Shown one piece after another: positions 24,915 through 34,202 of a stretch of 64,000 bases of DNA. Position 1 is the stretch's first letter, and every line of letters begins with the position of its first letter. This stretch comes from Halomonas sp. ALS9. Its GTDB lineage: Bacteria; Pseudomonadota; Gammaproteobacteria; Pseudomonadales; Halomonadaceae. The position numbers and the translations under genes were made by a program. Location: contig NZ_LXRG01000110.1 in the NCBI RefSeq assembly GCF_001651035.1, forward strand, positions 418,486 to 482,485, read 5' to 3'. The notes below the pieces were generated by a model. The model was not told the origin of the DNA. It was given only the letters and a program-made list of their open reading frames with translations, and did not search any database.

Positions 24915-25849
24915 AACGAGGCAGACCAGCCCGCATACCAAGAACGGAACAGCGCGTACTGGGATTCCACGTAGTGACGCTGTGAATCGCTGAGCGCATC
25001 GGTTTCATTAAAGTGCAGGGCGTATTCGCTATCGCCGTTGAGTACCATCAGGTGCTTGTAGTAGAGAACCAGATCGCCGCCTTCGTCAAAAGAGGAGAGC
25101 ACACCCAGTGCTTCCTCTAGCTCCATGGCCAAACGCCGTGCTTTGACGTCCCCTTTGGCGGCCTGTTGGCTGAGCGAGACAAGTTGCAATACTTCTCGCG
25201 GCAGCGCGTTGCCGATACCGGTGATAGCGCCAGTGGCACCGCAGTTGACGAAGCCATGGTAAACAGTGGTGTCGACACCCACCATCAGAGTGACATCTTC
25301 GTCTTGAGAGGTAATGTTTTCCGCCGCATAACGAAGATCATCGGCGCCGCCAAACTCTTTGAAGCCAATCAGGTTGGGATGCTTGCGGCGTAGCTCAAAG
25401 AATAAGTCAGCACGTGTGGCGAAGCCGTAATAGGGGCTATTGTAAATCACTGCAGGTAGCTTGGGAGCCGCGTCCAAAATGGCCGAAAAGTGTGACTTCT
25501 GCGCCGCCGCCGAGGTGCCTCGTGAAAGCACGCGTGGAATCACCATCAGTCCTTGGGCGCCTACTTTAGCGGCGTGAGCCGCATGGGAAACAGCCTCCCG
25601 TGTATTGATTGCACCGGTACCCACAATCGTTGGAACGCCAGCCTCAACCAGGCGCGCGACGCCCTCCTGGCGCTGCGCTTCGCTGAGTAGCGGCCAATCG
25701 CCCATGGAGCCACAATACACCACGCCACTCATGCCCAGATCTACCAATGAACGGCCTTTAGCCACCAGGGCGTCGAAATCAGGTTGCCGGTCAGCGCTGC
25801 AAGGGGTCATTAATGCCGGTATGCAGCCAGTAAAAATGTTATCGCTCAT
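24911..25849 (-). CDS. DapA-family lyase, probable pyrroline-4-hydroxy-2-carboxylate deaminase
   Basis: A 312-residue TIM-barrel enzyme of the dihydrodipicolinate synthase family: 'GVVYCGSMGDWPLLSEAQR' (substrate loop), 'YNSPYYGFATRADL' (catalytic-type tyrosine) and 'LIGFKEFGGADDL' (Schiff-base lysine). In hydroxyproline degradation a DapA paralogue converts pyrroline-4-hydroxy-2-carboxylate to alpha-ketoglutarate semialdehyde and ammonia. Coupling by overlap to the dehydrogenase gene, and 79 bases after the epimerase gene, fits that step. True DapA is usually elsewhere and ~290 residues. Confidence 0.83.
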   Translation of the reverse strand: MSDNIFTGCIPALMTPCSADRQPDFDALVAKGRSLVDLGMSGVVYCGSMGDWPLLSEAQRQEGVARLVEAGVPTIVGTGAINTREAVSHAAHAAKVGAQGLMVIPRVLSRGTSAAAQKSHFSAILDAAPKLPAVIYNSPYYGFATRADLFFELRRKHPNLIGFKEFGGADDLRYAAENITSQDEDVTLMVGVDTTVYHGFVNCGATGAITGIGNALPREVLQLVSLSQQAAKGDVKARRLAMELEEALGVLSSFDEGGDLVLYYKHLMVLNGDSEYALHFNETDALSDSQRHYVESQYALFRSWYAGWSASL

Positions 25850-25928
25850 CGTTGTTCCTTTTCGTTTGGTGTTATCAGTAATCGGAGTTGGCGCTGGGTT
25901 CGAAAGCGGGGCAGTCGATGGTCAATGA

Positions 25929-26864
25929 TTACGAGGCAGTGATTCCCCAGGCGAACGGATCTTGCTCATCAATCAACAGAGTGTTGTCGGCGCTTAAATA
26001 AGCGCGACCTTTAATGTAGGGGCGCACCCGATCACCTTCCCATTCGTAGTGCGCTTCGAACTGACTGCCGCAAATACTTGCCTGTACCCAGGGCGTGCTG
26101 GGTGCCAGTTTGCCATCCGCTGCTAGACACGCCAGCTTGGCGCTGGTGCCGGTACCACAGGGGGAGCGGTCATAGGCCTTGCCGGGGCAGAGTACGAAAT
26201 TACGGCTATCGGCCACAGCGTCGTCAGCAAAGAGCTCGATATGGTCAATCACGCCCCCTTCCTCACCAGTGATTGCGGAAGCTTCCAGCGCCTGGCGAAC
26301 GGCCCAGGTGAAGTTAGTCAGCGCTTCGACGTTATCCAGGGTCAATGATTGGCCATGGTCGCTAATCAGGAAAAACCAGTTACCACCCCAGGCAATATCG
26401 CCGTGTACCTGACCGAAACCGGGTAATTCGATGGGAACCTGCTGGCGATAGCGATAGGCGGGCACATTGCGCACCGTAACGGCGCCGTCTTCATGCAGGG
26501 TTGCACTGATCGGCCCAACTGGCGTGTCGATCTTGTGATCACCGGGAGATATCAGACCCAGATGATGCAGAGAGGCCACCAAGCCTATGGTGCCGTGGCC
26601 GCACATGCCCAGATACCCGGTGTTGTTGAAGAAGATGACCCCGCAGGTCGCATCCGACGATTCAGGTGCACAGTAAAGCGCGCCCACCAGTACGTCGTGC
26701 CCCCTTGGCTCTAGCATGCATGCTCGTCGCCACTGGTCATGGGAGGCGTACAACGCATCCCGCTTCTCCGCCATGGTGGTACCCGGTAGATCGGGAAACC
26801 CCTCCATGACTAGCCTTGTCGGTTCACCCGCCGTATGGGAGTCAATCACACGTATGCGTTTCAT
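25929..26864 (-). CDS. 4-hydroxyproline 2-epimerase (proline racemase family)
   Basis: A 311-residue member of the proline racemase superfamily. Both catalytic cysteines are present, in '[12 protein letters not shown]' (~88-98) and '[16 protein letters not shown]' (~236). That separates epimerases and racemases from trans-3-hydroxyproline dehydratases, in which one cysteine is threonine. The N-terminus '[19 protein letters not shown]' is characteristic of the 4-hydroxyproline epimerase group. It interconverts trans-4-hydroxy-L-proline and cis-4-hydroxy-D-proline, the first step of the pathway continued by the two downstream genes. It is the first gene of its operon. Confidence 0.9.
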   Translation of the reverse strand: MKRIRVIDSHTAGEPTRLVMEGFPDLPGTTMAEKRDALYASHDQWRRACMLEPRGHDVLVGALYCAPESSDATCGVIFFNNTGYLGMCGHGTIGLVASLHHLGLISPGDHKIDTPVGPISATLHEDGAVTVRNVPAYRYRQQVPIELPGFGQVHGDIAWGGNWFFLISDHGQSLTLDNVEALTNFTWAVRQALEASAITGEEGGVIDHIELFADDAVADSRNFVLCPGKAYDRSPCGTGTSAKLACLAADGKLAPSTPWVQASICGSQFEAHYEWEGDRVRPYIKGRAYLSADNTLLIDEQDPFAWGITAS

Positions 26865-27090
26865 GGGGCACCTGTGGTTTTTGGGTATAGGTGATTAATG
26901 GTGAAGATAGCAGCTTGCTTTTTTATCTGCTGTTTTTTATATCTTATACAATATCCAAAAAGCTTTGTGAAGCTACCCAGGTTCCCGACGTGTGGGTTGT
27001 CGAGATAACAGAGGGCTGAACGTATCTTTTTCATCAAGTGCTATCATTGCAGTCAAAAATGTCATTGACAGCATTAGGGAGGATGCGCCA

Positions 27091-27335
27091 ATGGCGGCCA
27101 TCACAGTGCGTAATTTAGATGATGAGCTCAAAGCTCAGCGCCGCGTTCAGGCGGCGAACCATGGGCACTCTATGGAAGAAGAGGTGCGGCTGATTCTTCG
27201 CAAGGCGCTGTAAAGCCGCAACAGGGTGGGTTGGGAAGTCGTATTCATCAGCGTTTTGCCGCCGAGGGCGGACGGGAATTACTATTGCCAAAGCGTGAGG
27301 AAAAACCAAGGGCAGCAGAATTTACTGATAAATAA
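27091..27335 (+). pseudogene. Frameshifted FitA-like antitoxin, toxin gene missing
   Basis: From ATG 27091 the frame encodes the N-terminal half of a FitA/Phd-type ribbon-helix-helix antitoxin ('MAAITVRNLDDELKAQRRVQ', then 'SMEEEVRLILRKAL') and stops at 27213. The C-terminal half of the same family continues in another frame: 'GGLGSRIHQRFAAEGG' and 'LLLPKREEKPRAAEF', to a stop at 27333-27335. The shift lies near 27210-27220. No FitB (PIN-domain) toxin follows. The 40-residue DNA-binding piece could still be expressed. Confidence 0.8.
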
Positions 27336-27457
27336 AACTGCCGCTATTGGTCAGTAGCACCATATTCAGCTTTCCACTTAAAATGTGAAAGACTTCAAAT
27401 ATTTAGGTTTACCCGTTTTCGACCCATGACGGGTCAGTCAGTGCTTCCGTGATGGGT

Positions 27458-28648
27458 TTAGATGGACGATTGATAAAGGCCAATCTTGGTTAATGTTGAC
27501 GATTTGACAAGTATGCAAGATGAGGTGTTTTCACGCCACGTTTCGATATTTTTGAACACAATGTCGAAATTTCTAGGGCATACTAGCTTTACGCCACCCA
27601 TGCCATATAACAGTTTGGCCACGATGTATTTTTTCTCCGTTTCTTCCTCGGTATTGTGAGCTTGATTGTACTCTGAGTCTTCTGGGGCCCACCATGCAGG
27701 ACTGCGAAAGATGCCCTTAATATTCTTGTTATCAACATGATATACCCACGGCCTGGAGTCATTTACTCCAATACTTTTAGCTACATTGAACCTCAATGAA
27801 TCTATAATAAATGGTGTGGTAGTAATGATAATCGCTAGAAACATAAATGTACCAACCCCCGCGCCGATCCATTTTTGAGGCGCTTCCCAGCCTTCCGATA
27901 AAAGATAGAATAAGGCTGGGAGAAGTGTGGCCTGCATATTAACCATCACGAGCGACATCGCCAAGAAAGTTGACCAGATTCCCTCTTCCCACTGATTTAA
28001 TTTCAGTACTATCACGCTGACAAATATACCTGATATAAAAGCAGCGAATGATACCAGTCCGAGAAGTATAGTGGTTGAGGCTTTAAGCCTGACACAATGC
28101 CAGCATGAGAATTTATAAGTGTTATCTTGCATGACTCTCTTTCTTGGCTTTACCAATGGTTTAGTGACCGAAAAGAAGAAGAAAATAAGGAAAAAAAATG
28201 CCATTAAGCCTATTATTTCACCGGGTCTTATAATCTTCTTATTTATTTCAGTCTCAAGGAATGATATCGCAAAGGTGGAGACAATTAAAAATGCCATACC
28301 TCCCGAAGCTAGATATAAGAGGCGTCTCGCCAACAAAGGGTGTTTAGGTTTTACGACGTAGCGCTTCATTTCCTCATGGGCCAATACTAGAAGGTAAGAA
28401 GGGACGAGTAAAGAAAGTAGAGCCAGTAATCCAAATAATACACCTATGGAAAGAATGTAACCAACCGCTGATATTGCTCCCAGAGCATCTAAAAACACAT
28501 CTGATCGTCCCACCATATCTAAGTAGGAATACGCAAACCAAACACTCCAAAGACTGGATGTTCCACCGATAATAGATGCAATTTTCAATAAACTGCTTAA
28601 CTTAAAACCTTGCTTTTGATAAACGCTATTTTCAAGAGTGTTTTTCAT
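27458..28648 (-). CDS. Unknown AT-rich polytopic membrane protein
   Basis: A 396-residue protein I do not recognise. The first ~285 residues hold about seven hydrophobic segments (roughly 22-42, 55-72, 74-92, 108-131, 145-161, 191-215, 225-250, 261-283). A cytoplasmic-looking loop with a CWHC motif at 182-185 separates two halves. The last ~110 residues are soluble and contain further cysteines. Codon usage is markedly AT-rich compared with neighbours (runs such as 'KKIIRPGEIIGLMAFFFLIF'), suggesting horizontal acquisition. It stands alone next to the FitA remnant, with no partner gene. The ATG at 28648 is the only reasonable start. Confidence 0.7.
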   Translation of the reverse strand: MKNTLENSVYQKQGFKLSSLLKIASIIGGTSSLWSVWFAYSYLDMVGRSDVFLDALGAISAVGYILSIGVLFGLLALLSLLVPSYLLVLAHEEMKRYVVKPKHPLLARRLLYLASGGMAFLIVSTFAISFLETEINKKIIRPGEIIGLMAFFFLIFFFFSVTKPLVKPRKRVMQDNTYKFSCWHCVRLKASTTILLGLVSFAAFISGIFVSVIVLKLNQWEEGIWSTFLAMSLVMVNMQATLLPALFYLLSEGWEAPQKWIGAGVGTFMFLAIIITTTPFIIDSLRFNVAKSIGVNDSRPWVYHVDNKNIKGIFRSPAWWAPEDSEYNQAHNTEEETEKKYIVAKLLYGMGGVKLVCPRNFDIVFKNIETWRENTSSCILVKSSTLTKIGLYQSSI

Positions 28649-28807
28649 AGATGATAGGCTCTTTTATATGTCAATATATTTTTCATGGTTTTTATCAACG
28701 GAGTTTAATGGCTAATTCGATTATCTCTTCCGCTGATACTGATAAAAACTATGCTGCGCTACCTACTAATGGATTGTTCTGATATTGCTCTGCACGAAAT
28801 AAATACT

Positions 28808-29671
28808 TCATAGCACGCTGTCTTCTTCGGCAAGGGAGCAAGATTTAGTAATTGAGTGATACCGCTTACGCGGTACACAAATCGGGCTGCCGCTTTCGGG
28901 GTCGTGGATGACATGGGCATCCAGATCGAACACGCGCTTGAGATTGGGTGCAGTAAAGACTTCGCTAGGCACGCCGCTGGTTACGATGCGGCCATCGCGC
29001 ATCATCACTAAATGATCAGCGTAGGCCGCGGCCAGGTTCAGGTCGTGGAGCACCAGCAGTAGGGTGCGGCCTTTTTCATGGGCCAGGCGTGAAAGCAGCT
29101 CCAACAAATCCACCTGTACCTTTAGATCCAAAAAAGTCGTGGGCTCATCAAGCAGAATCAGATCGGTTTGCTGGGCCAGTACCATGGCAATCCAGCAGCG
29201 CTGGCGCTGGCCGCCGGAAAGCGCATCGACGTTGCGTTCTGCAAACTCCGTCACGTGGGTATACGCCATGGCTTCACGAATGGCCGCGGCGTCCTGCTGA
29301 GCATTCTTCTGCCATAGCCCCTGGTGCGGAAAGCGCCCCATCCCTACCAACTGTTTTACACTTAACCCCTCGGGCGCCACTGGCCCCTGGGGCAAAATCC
29401 CCAGGCGCTTGGCGACCTCCCGCGTCTTGCTGCGATGAATATCCTTGCCGTCCAAATACACATGCCCGCCGCTAGGCGTGAGCGTGCGGGCAAGGGTTTT
29501 CAGCAGCGTCGACTTGCCACTGCCATTGGGCCCCAACAGCACCGTGAGCTTGCCTTCCTCAATGGCGATATCGACACCATCCAGTACACGTCGAGTGTCA
29601 TAGCCCGCGTGCAGGGCTTTGCCCGTCAAACGAGGTGGCTGATGAGAAGAGTGTGTCATGGAGGTGCCCAT
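28808..29671 (-). CDS. Iron-siderophore ABC transporter ATP-binding protein (FecE/FhuC type)
   Basis: A 287-residue ABC ATPase of the FecCD-associated class: Walker A 'LLGPNGSGKSTLLKTLA', Q-loop region 'LGILPQGPVAPEGLS', signature 'LSGGQRQRCWIAMVLAQ', Walker B 'LILLDEPTTFLDL'. It energises uptake through the two FecCD-type permeases encoded at 32164-34202. Two in-frame ATGs (29671, 29659) follow a poor ribosome binding site; earlier starts would place the coding region over the Fur box at 29702-29720. It is divergent from the TonB receptor gene. Confidence 0.87.
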   Translation of the reverse strand: MGTSMTHSSHQPPRLTGKALHAGYDTRRVLDGVDIAIEEGKLTVLLGPNGSGKSTLLKTLARTLTPSGGHVYLDGKDIHRSKTREVAKRLGILPQGPVAPEGLSVKQLVGMGRFPHQGLWQKNAQQDAAAIREAMAYTHVTEFAERNVDALSGGQRQRCWIAMVLAQQTDLILLDEPTTFLDLKVQVDLLELLSRLAHEKGRTLLLVLHDLNLAAAYADHLVMMRDGRIVTSGVPSEVFTAPNLKRVFDLDAHVIHDPESGSPICVPRKRYHSITKSCSLAEEDSVL

Positions 29672-29701
29672 CGAGGTTGTTAAAGCAGGCAGAACGGTAA
29701 G

Positions 29702-29720
29702 CCAAAATATTATCATTTTC
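29702..29720 (-). promoter_or_regulatory. Putative Fur box for the siderophore ATPase gene
   Basis: Read on the minus strand, GAAAATGATAATATTTTGG matches about 13 of 19 positions of the Fur consensus, including an unbroken AATGATAAT core. It sits 31-49 bases upstream of the chosen ATPase start. Confidence 0.7.
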
Positions 29721-29794
29721 AATATTGCTCACCGCTAAGTAAGCAATTGCTCTCTGCCTATAAGCGCTAGCAGAAGAGAAAATATGGGGTAAGA

Positions 29795-29803
29795 GGGGGG
29801 GGG
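29795..29803 (+). repeat. Nine-G homopolymer between divergent iron genes
   Basis: An uninterrupted run of nine G residues lies between the two Fur boxes, 136 bases upstream of the TonB receptor start. G tracts of this length are prone to slippage. Confidence 0.9.
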
Positions 29804-29864
29804 AGTGCCGTTATTCCGAACGGTTCGTTCTGCTTGAGTAGACCTTTGTGCTTTATATGCATAA

Positions 29865-29883
29865 AATAATTATTATCATTTAG
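29865..29883 (-). promoter_or_regulatory. Putative Fur box for the TonB receptor gene
   Basis: The minus strand reads CTAAATGATAATAATTATT, matching about 14 of 19 Fur-consensus positions. It ends 56 bases before the receptor ATG, at the expected promoter position. Confidence 0.7.
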
Positions 29884-29938
29884 ATGTAGATTGCGTTTTC
29901 AAGGGTAAAATCACTCAAAAGCAAGGGATAAAAACTAG

Positions 29939-32080
29939 ATGTACATTAAGAAACGCCAGGTATTTTGGCCGACGGTGACGCTCGCGGGATTAATAGCAGC
30001 CACACAGGGTCACGCTCAGGAAACGGCAACCAACGATGCACAGAGTGGACGAGGTGACTCAAATCAAACAGTCGTGGTAACCGCCTCGCGTACAAATGCA
30101 ACAAAAGAAGATTCGCCTCAGACAGTGCGGATAATTAGCGAACAAGAGATCAATCAACAGCGGCAGCTGACCAGCGATTCGTCTCAGATACTGAGCAACT
30201 TGCTGCCTTCTTACTCACCCAGCCGTCAGAAAATGAGCGGCAGCGGTGAAACCCTGCGCGGCCGCACGCCGCTGATTCTGATCGACGGCATTCCCCAGTC
30301 AAACCCGCTGCGCCCCACCGGCCGTGAAGCTCATGCCATTGATTTTTCAATGGTCGAGCAGATCGAAGTGATACAGGGCGCCAACGCCACTAATGGCGTT
30401 GGTGCTGCGGGTGGGGTCATCAACCTGATTACCAAGCGCCCCGAGCCAGGCTCATTTAATCAGCACGTGGAGGCGCAGATAACCACGCCCACCAGCGAGC
30501 TTGATGGCGATACGCTGAGCTATAAAACCAACTACGGCGTGAGTGGTAACAGCGGTGATGTGGATTACCTGTTCGCGGCAAGTTATGAGGATCAAGGGCT
30601 GTTCTTGGATGGCAATGGAAATGCTGTCGGGGTGGATAACACCCAGGGCGATCTCATGGATGCGCGCTCTTTCGATATTCTGGGCAAGCTGGCTTACTGG
30701 TTGGATGACAATCAGCGCCTGCAGTTTTCGCTCAACCACTACAATATTGAGGGGCACAACAACTATGTAAGCGTAACGGGTGATCGTGCCAATGGAGTAG
30801 TCACGACGTCCGAGCGCGGCACGCCGGAAGGAGATGCGCCTTACAACCGGGTGTGGACGACAGGGCTCAGCTACGACCACTATGATCTTGCCGGCATGCA
30901 TCTGAGTGCACTGGTTTTCTACCAGGATTATGAGGCGCTGTTTGGAGCGACCAATTCCGCTACCTTCCAGGATCCTGCGATTGCCCCTGTAGGAACTTTC
31001 TATGACCAGACCATGGCAGCCACCAGCAAGTTTGGTACCAAGGTCTCGCTAACCAAGGATGATCTGTGGGATGAGCGCCTGAAGATGACCCTGGGTTTCG
31101 ATACCCTGTTCGATGAAACCGAGCAGTACCTATATCAAAGTGACCGCACCTACGTGCCGCCCACCGAATACACCGACCTGTCGCCCTTTGTGCAGGTTGA
31201 CCTGCGCCCGGTAGACTCGCTACTGCTTTCCGCTGGCGCGCGCTATGAGTATGCCAAGCTTGATATCAACAACTACCAGACGGTAGCGGCCAACAATGGT
31301 GTTACTGTCGAGGGTGGCGACCCCAGTTTCAATGAAACGCTCTATAACATTGGTGCCGTGTGGAAGCCTGTCGACCACTGGAGCCTATTTGCCAATTACG
31401 CTGAAGGGTTTTCCATTCCCGATGTGGGGCGTGCATTGAGGGGGATCAGTACCCCTGCCCAATCCGTCAACAGCATCGAAAATCTGAGCCCTATCGTTAC
31501 CGATAATATCGAGACCGGGGTGCGTTTTGAGAACGGGCGTCTGGCGGCTGAACTTAGCTATTACGAATCATCTTCGGATTTCGGCAGCCGCCTTACGGAG
31601 GTTGATGATGTCTTCTACATGCAGCGCCAGGAGACCGAGATTAAAGGATTCGAAGCGTCGGTGGATTATCAGTTTAACGATCAACACTCTGGTCGCTTGG
31701 CTTATTCACGCATGGAAGGGCGCTACGATAGCAACGATGACGGTAACTTAGATGCCAAACTATCGGGGTTGGATGTCTCTCCGGATCGCCTGACGGCCAG
31801 TTGGTCAGCTAATTGGTCAGATGAGCTCTCTACCTTTGTTCAGGCCAACTACGCCTTTGATGAAACCTTCGATGAAGCCAATCGTGAGTTTGATGGCTAT
31901 CTGTTGATGGATGCTGCCGTGGGATATCAACTACCCGTTGGTCAGGTCAATGTAGGGGTATCCAACCTGCTTGATGAGCAGTACGTCACGTATTACTCGC
32001 AAAGCGCTCTAGTGAATGATGAGCGCTATTTTGCCGGGCGAGGCCGCACCTTAACGCTGGGTTATCGTTTGGATTTCTAA
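29939..32080 (+). CDS. TonB-dependent siderophore receptor
   Basis: A 713-residue outer-membrane receptor. A signal peptide (1-27, 'AATQGHAQE' at the end) is followed by a TonB-box-like 'NQTVVVTASRT'. The plug domain (about 45-165) has 'ETLRGRTPLILIDGIPQ', 'VEQIEVIQGANATNGVGA' and 'GGVINLITKRP'. The barrel ends with 'GRTLTLGYRLDF', terminal phenylalanine. It sits divergent to the FecE-type ATPase and convergent with FecD/C/B genes, so this is one iron-siderophore uptake locus. The barrel resembles the vibriobactin/aerobactin-type receptor group only in general terms; the ligand is unresolved. Confidence 0.9.
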   Translation: MYIKKRQVFWPTVTLAGLIAATQGHAQETATNDAQSGRGDSNQTVVVTASRTNATKEDSPQTVRIISEQEINQQRQLTSDSSQILSNLLPSYSPSRQKMSGSGETLRGRTPLILIDGIPQSNPLRPTGREAHAIDFSMVEQIEVIQGANATNGVGAAGGVINLITKRPEPGSFNQHVEAQITTPTSELDGDTLSYKTNYGVSGNSGDVDYLFAASYEDQGLFLDGNGNAVGVDNTQGDLMDARSFDILGKLAYWLDDNQRLQFSLNHYNIEGHNNYVSVTGDRANGVVTTSERGTPEGDAPYNRVWTTGLSYDHYDLAGMHLSALVFYQDYEALFGATNSATFQDPAIAPVGTFYDQTMAATSKFGTKVSLTKDDLWDERLKMTLGFDTLFDETEQYLYQSDRTYVPPTEYTDLSPFVQVDLRPVDSLLLSAGARYEYAKLDINNYQTVAANNGVTVEGGDPSFNETLYNIGAVWKPVDHWSLFANYAEGFSIPDVGRALRGISTPAQSVNSIENLSPIVTDNIETGVRFENGRLAAELSYYESSSDFGSRLTEVDDVFYMQRQETEIKGFEASVDYQFNDQHSGRLAYSRMEGRYDSNDDGNLDAKLSGLDVSPDRLTASWSANWSDELSTFVQANYAFDETFDEANREFDGYLLMDAAVGYQLPVGQVNVGVSNLLDEQYVTYYSQSALVNDERYFAGRGRTLTLGYRLDF

Positions 32081-32123
32081 TCAGCCGCTTTCTATTTTTA
32101 TTTTCTATGCTCGATACTGTTTG

Positions 32124-32151
32124 GCGGCGCCCCGAGGGTGCCGCTTTTTTT
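32124..32151 (+). terminator. Rho-independent terminator of the TonB receptor gene
   Basis: GCGGCGCC (32124-32131) pairs with GGTGCCGC (32137-32144) through one G-U pair, with a five-base loop, followed by seven T residues. It stands 43 bases after the receptor stop. Confidence 0.85.
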
Positions 32152-32163
32152 CGTCAACAGGCC

Positions 32164-33201
32164 TTAAGCGCGAGCTCGCGATCTATGCAACAAATAGACA
32201 AAAAAGGGCGCGCCTATCCCGGCAACGAAAATGCCCGCAGGCAGGTCTTTGGGTAAAAAGGCCACTCGGCCCAGCAGGTCGGCGTAAAGCACAATCAACG
32301 CGCCGACCAGCGCTGATGCGGGCACTAGCTGTGCCATATTACGCCCCACCAACCTGGCTGCCAGATGGGGGGCAATTAACCCAACAAAGCTTAAGCCCCC
32401 TGCAAACGCCACCGCTGCACCGGCCAGCACTACACTGCAGGCCAGCAATACTAATCGACTGCGTAGAATCGCCACCCCCAGCCCTTCGGCAACGGTGTCG
32501 CCTAGTGCCATGGCATCCGCATGGCGGGTGAAAGCTAGGCTGATCGGCACCGCGACGACTAGCCACGGCAATAGACCCCGAACATCGTCCCACTGTGCAG
32601 CGTAAAGGCTGCCGGTGAGCCAGACATAGGCAGTCATGGCGGCGGAGTCATCGCTGATCACGATTAACAGCGTAGTCCCTGCGCCCATGGCCGCTGCAAG
32701 GCCAATGCCCACCAGTACCATCCGCGATGGGCTGATGCCGCCTTTCCAGGCGAGGCTGACCACCAGCAATGCTGAAACCAGTGCCCCTAGCATGGCCGCC
32801 ACGGGCAGCCAGTGAATGCTCAAGGTGGTGCTCAATAGCGCTAAAAACAGCACAGCCGCCAGCGCTGCGCCGCTGGTAATGCCGATCACGTCTGGTGAGG
32901 CCAGCGGGTTACGCACAATGCTCTGCAGAATCGCCCCCGCTATTGCCAGGGCGGCACCGACCAGTATGGCCAGTAGAATTCTGGGTAGCCTTAACTCCCA
33001 AATGATAAAAGCGATATCGCTACGTTGTGGCGCGGCGAGGGCGTGTAGCACCTGGGTGGGCGATGTGGGAAAGCTGCCTAAACAGAGCGACAGCCCGACG
33101 CTGGCGACCAATAAAAGGCTTAGCATTATGAGGCTGCGCAGTAAGCGGTTACTGTCACTCTGCGCCTTGCTATTGAGGGTTAACGTTGCTGTTTGTCTCA
33201 T
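32164..33201 (-). CDS. Iron-siderophore ABC permease (FecD type)
   Basis: A 345-residue FecCD-family permease with about ten helices. Signature stretches are 'ELRLPRILLAILVGAALAIA', 'IVRNPLASPDVIGITSGAAL', 'GGLSFVGLIAPHLAARLVG' and 'PKDLPAGIFVAGIGAPFFVY'. It forms the membrane channel with the FecC-type subunit whose stop it overlaps (ATGA). Together with the ATPase and binding protein it imports ferric siderophore from the periplasm. It is the last gene of a B-C-D operon. Confidence 0.9.
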   Translation of the reverse strand: MRQTATLTLNSKAQSDSNRLLRSLIMLSLLLVASVGLSLCLGSFPTSPTQVLHALAAPQRSDIAFIIWELRLPRILLAILVGAALAIAGAILQSIVRNPLASPDVIGITSGAALAAVLFLALLSTTLSIHWLPVAAMLGALVSALLVVSLAWKGGISPSRMVLVGIGLAAAMGAGTTLLIVISDDSAAMTAYVWLTGSLYAAQWDDVRGLLPWLVVAVPISLAFTRHADAMALGDTVAEGLGVAILRSRLVLLACSVVLAGAAVAFAGGLSFVGLIAPHLAARLVGRNMAQLVPASALVGALIVLYADLLGRVAFLPKDLPAGIFVAGIGAPFFVYLLHRSRARA

Positions 33202-34202
33202 TGGCCTGCCATCTTGCGTCGCGCCAGATAGATAAAGAAGGGCGTGCCGATCAGCGCCGTCATTACGCCGACCGGTATCTCCTGGGGAGGCATTAAAAAG
33301 CGCGAGCCCAGGTCAGCCAGCAGCAGTAAACAGGCACCCAGCAGGGCGCAGGCAGGCAGCAGCCAGCGGTGGTCAATGCCAAACAGCCCCCGCGCCATAT
33401 GAGGCACAATCAAACCGACAAACCCAATCATGCCCGCCAGTGCCACGGAGCTACCCGCCAGCACAATCACAATCAGCCCAAGCAGCAGCTTGATAGTGGT
33501 GGCCTGCATACCGAGCCCGGTGACCATATCATCGCCCAGTAACAGCGCATTAGCGTGACGTACCAGCAGTGCGCTGAGCAGCAGTGCTCCCCCGAAGAGT
33601 GGTAGCAATGGCACTACCAATGAAAGTTCGCGCCCAGACACTGAACCCGCCAGCCAGTAGAGGACACTTTCAAAACTTTGCTGATCGACCACCAGCAGTC
33701 CTTGGCTGAACGACACAAACATTGCCGTTACCGCCACACCTGCCAGCACAACCCGCAGTGGGGAGAGCTCACCGTGGCGGCCGCGGCTAAGCAGCACTAC
33801 CAGTACGGCAGCGATCAGTGCCCCGAATAGCGCGGCCCATACGTAGTGGCCGGGTGTATGCAGCGGCAGTAGGGACACCGCCACCACGACAAAAAACATC
33901 GCGCCAGCGTTAATCCCCAAAATGCCCGGCGATGCCAGCGGGTTACGCGTCATGGTCTGCATCAGCGCCCCGGCAATCGCTAGGCTGGCGCCCACCAGTG
34001 CGGCGATCACCGCGCGGGGCAGGCGTTCGGTTAAGAGAATGATGTGGGCGATGTTGGTCGGGTCATAATCGGCGAGCGAGCCGAACAGGGAAGATAGGGC
34101 AATCTCCGTGGTGCCTAGCATCACGCTGGCGAAAAAGGCGCCTAGCGCCACCAGTGCCCCCAATAGCAGGCCAATACTTTTTGCGGTGGCGCTGTTTAGC
34201 AT
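33198..34202 (-). CDS. Iron-siderophore ABC permease (FecC type)
   Basis: A 334-residue FecCD-family permease: 'LTERLPRAVIAALVGASLAI', 'MTRNPLASPGILGINAGAM', 'MIGFVGLIVPHMARGLFG' and 'PQEIPVGVMTALIGTPFFIY'. The ATG at 34202 ('MLNSATAK') overlaps the binding-protein stop by a few bases; the extension to 34241 lies inside that gene and is unlikely. The pairing of two homologous but distinct permeases, C and D, is the normal layout for ferric citrate or hydroxamate systems. Confidence 0.9.
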   Translation of the reverse strand: MLNSATAKSIGLLLGALVALGAFFASVMLGTTEIALSSLFGSLADYDPTNIAHIILLTERLPRAVIAALVGASLAIAGALMQTMTRNPLASPGILGINAGAMFFVVVAVSLLPLHTPGHYVWAALFGALIAAVLVVLLSRGRHGELSPLRVVLAGVAVTAMFVSFSQGLLVVDQQSFESVLYWLAGSVSGRELSLVVPLLPLFGGALLLSALLVRHANALLLGDDMVTGLGMQATTIKLLLGLIVIVLAGSSVALAGMIGFVGLIVPHMARGLFGIDHRWLLPACALLGACLLLLADLGSRFLMPPQEIPVGVMTALIGTPFFIYLARRKMAGQ

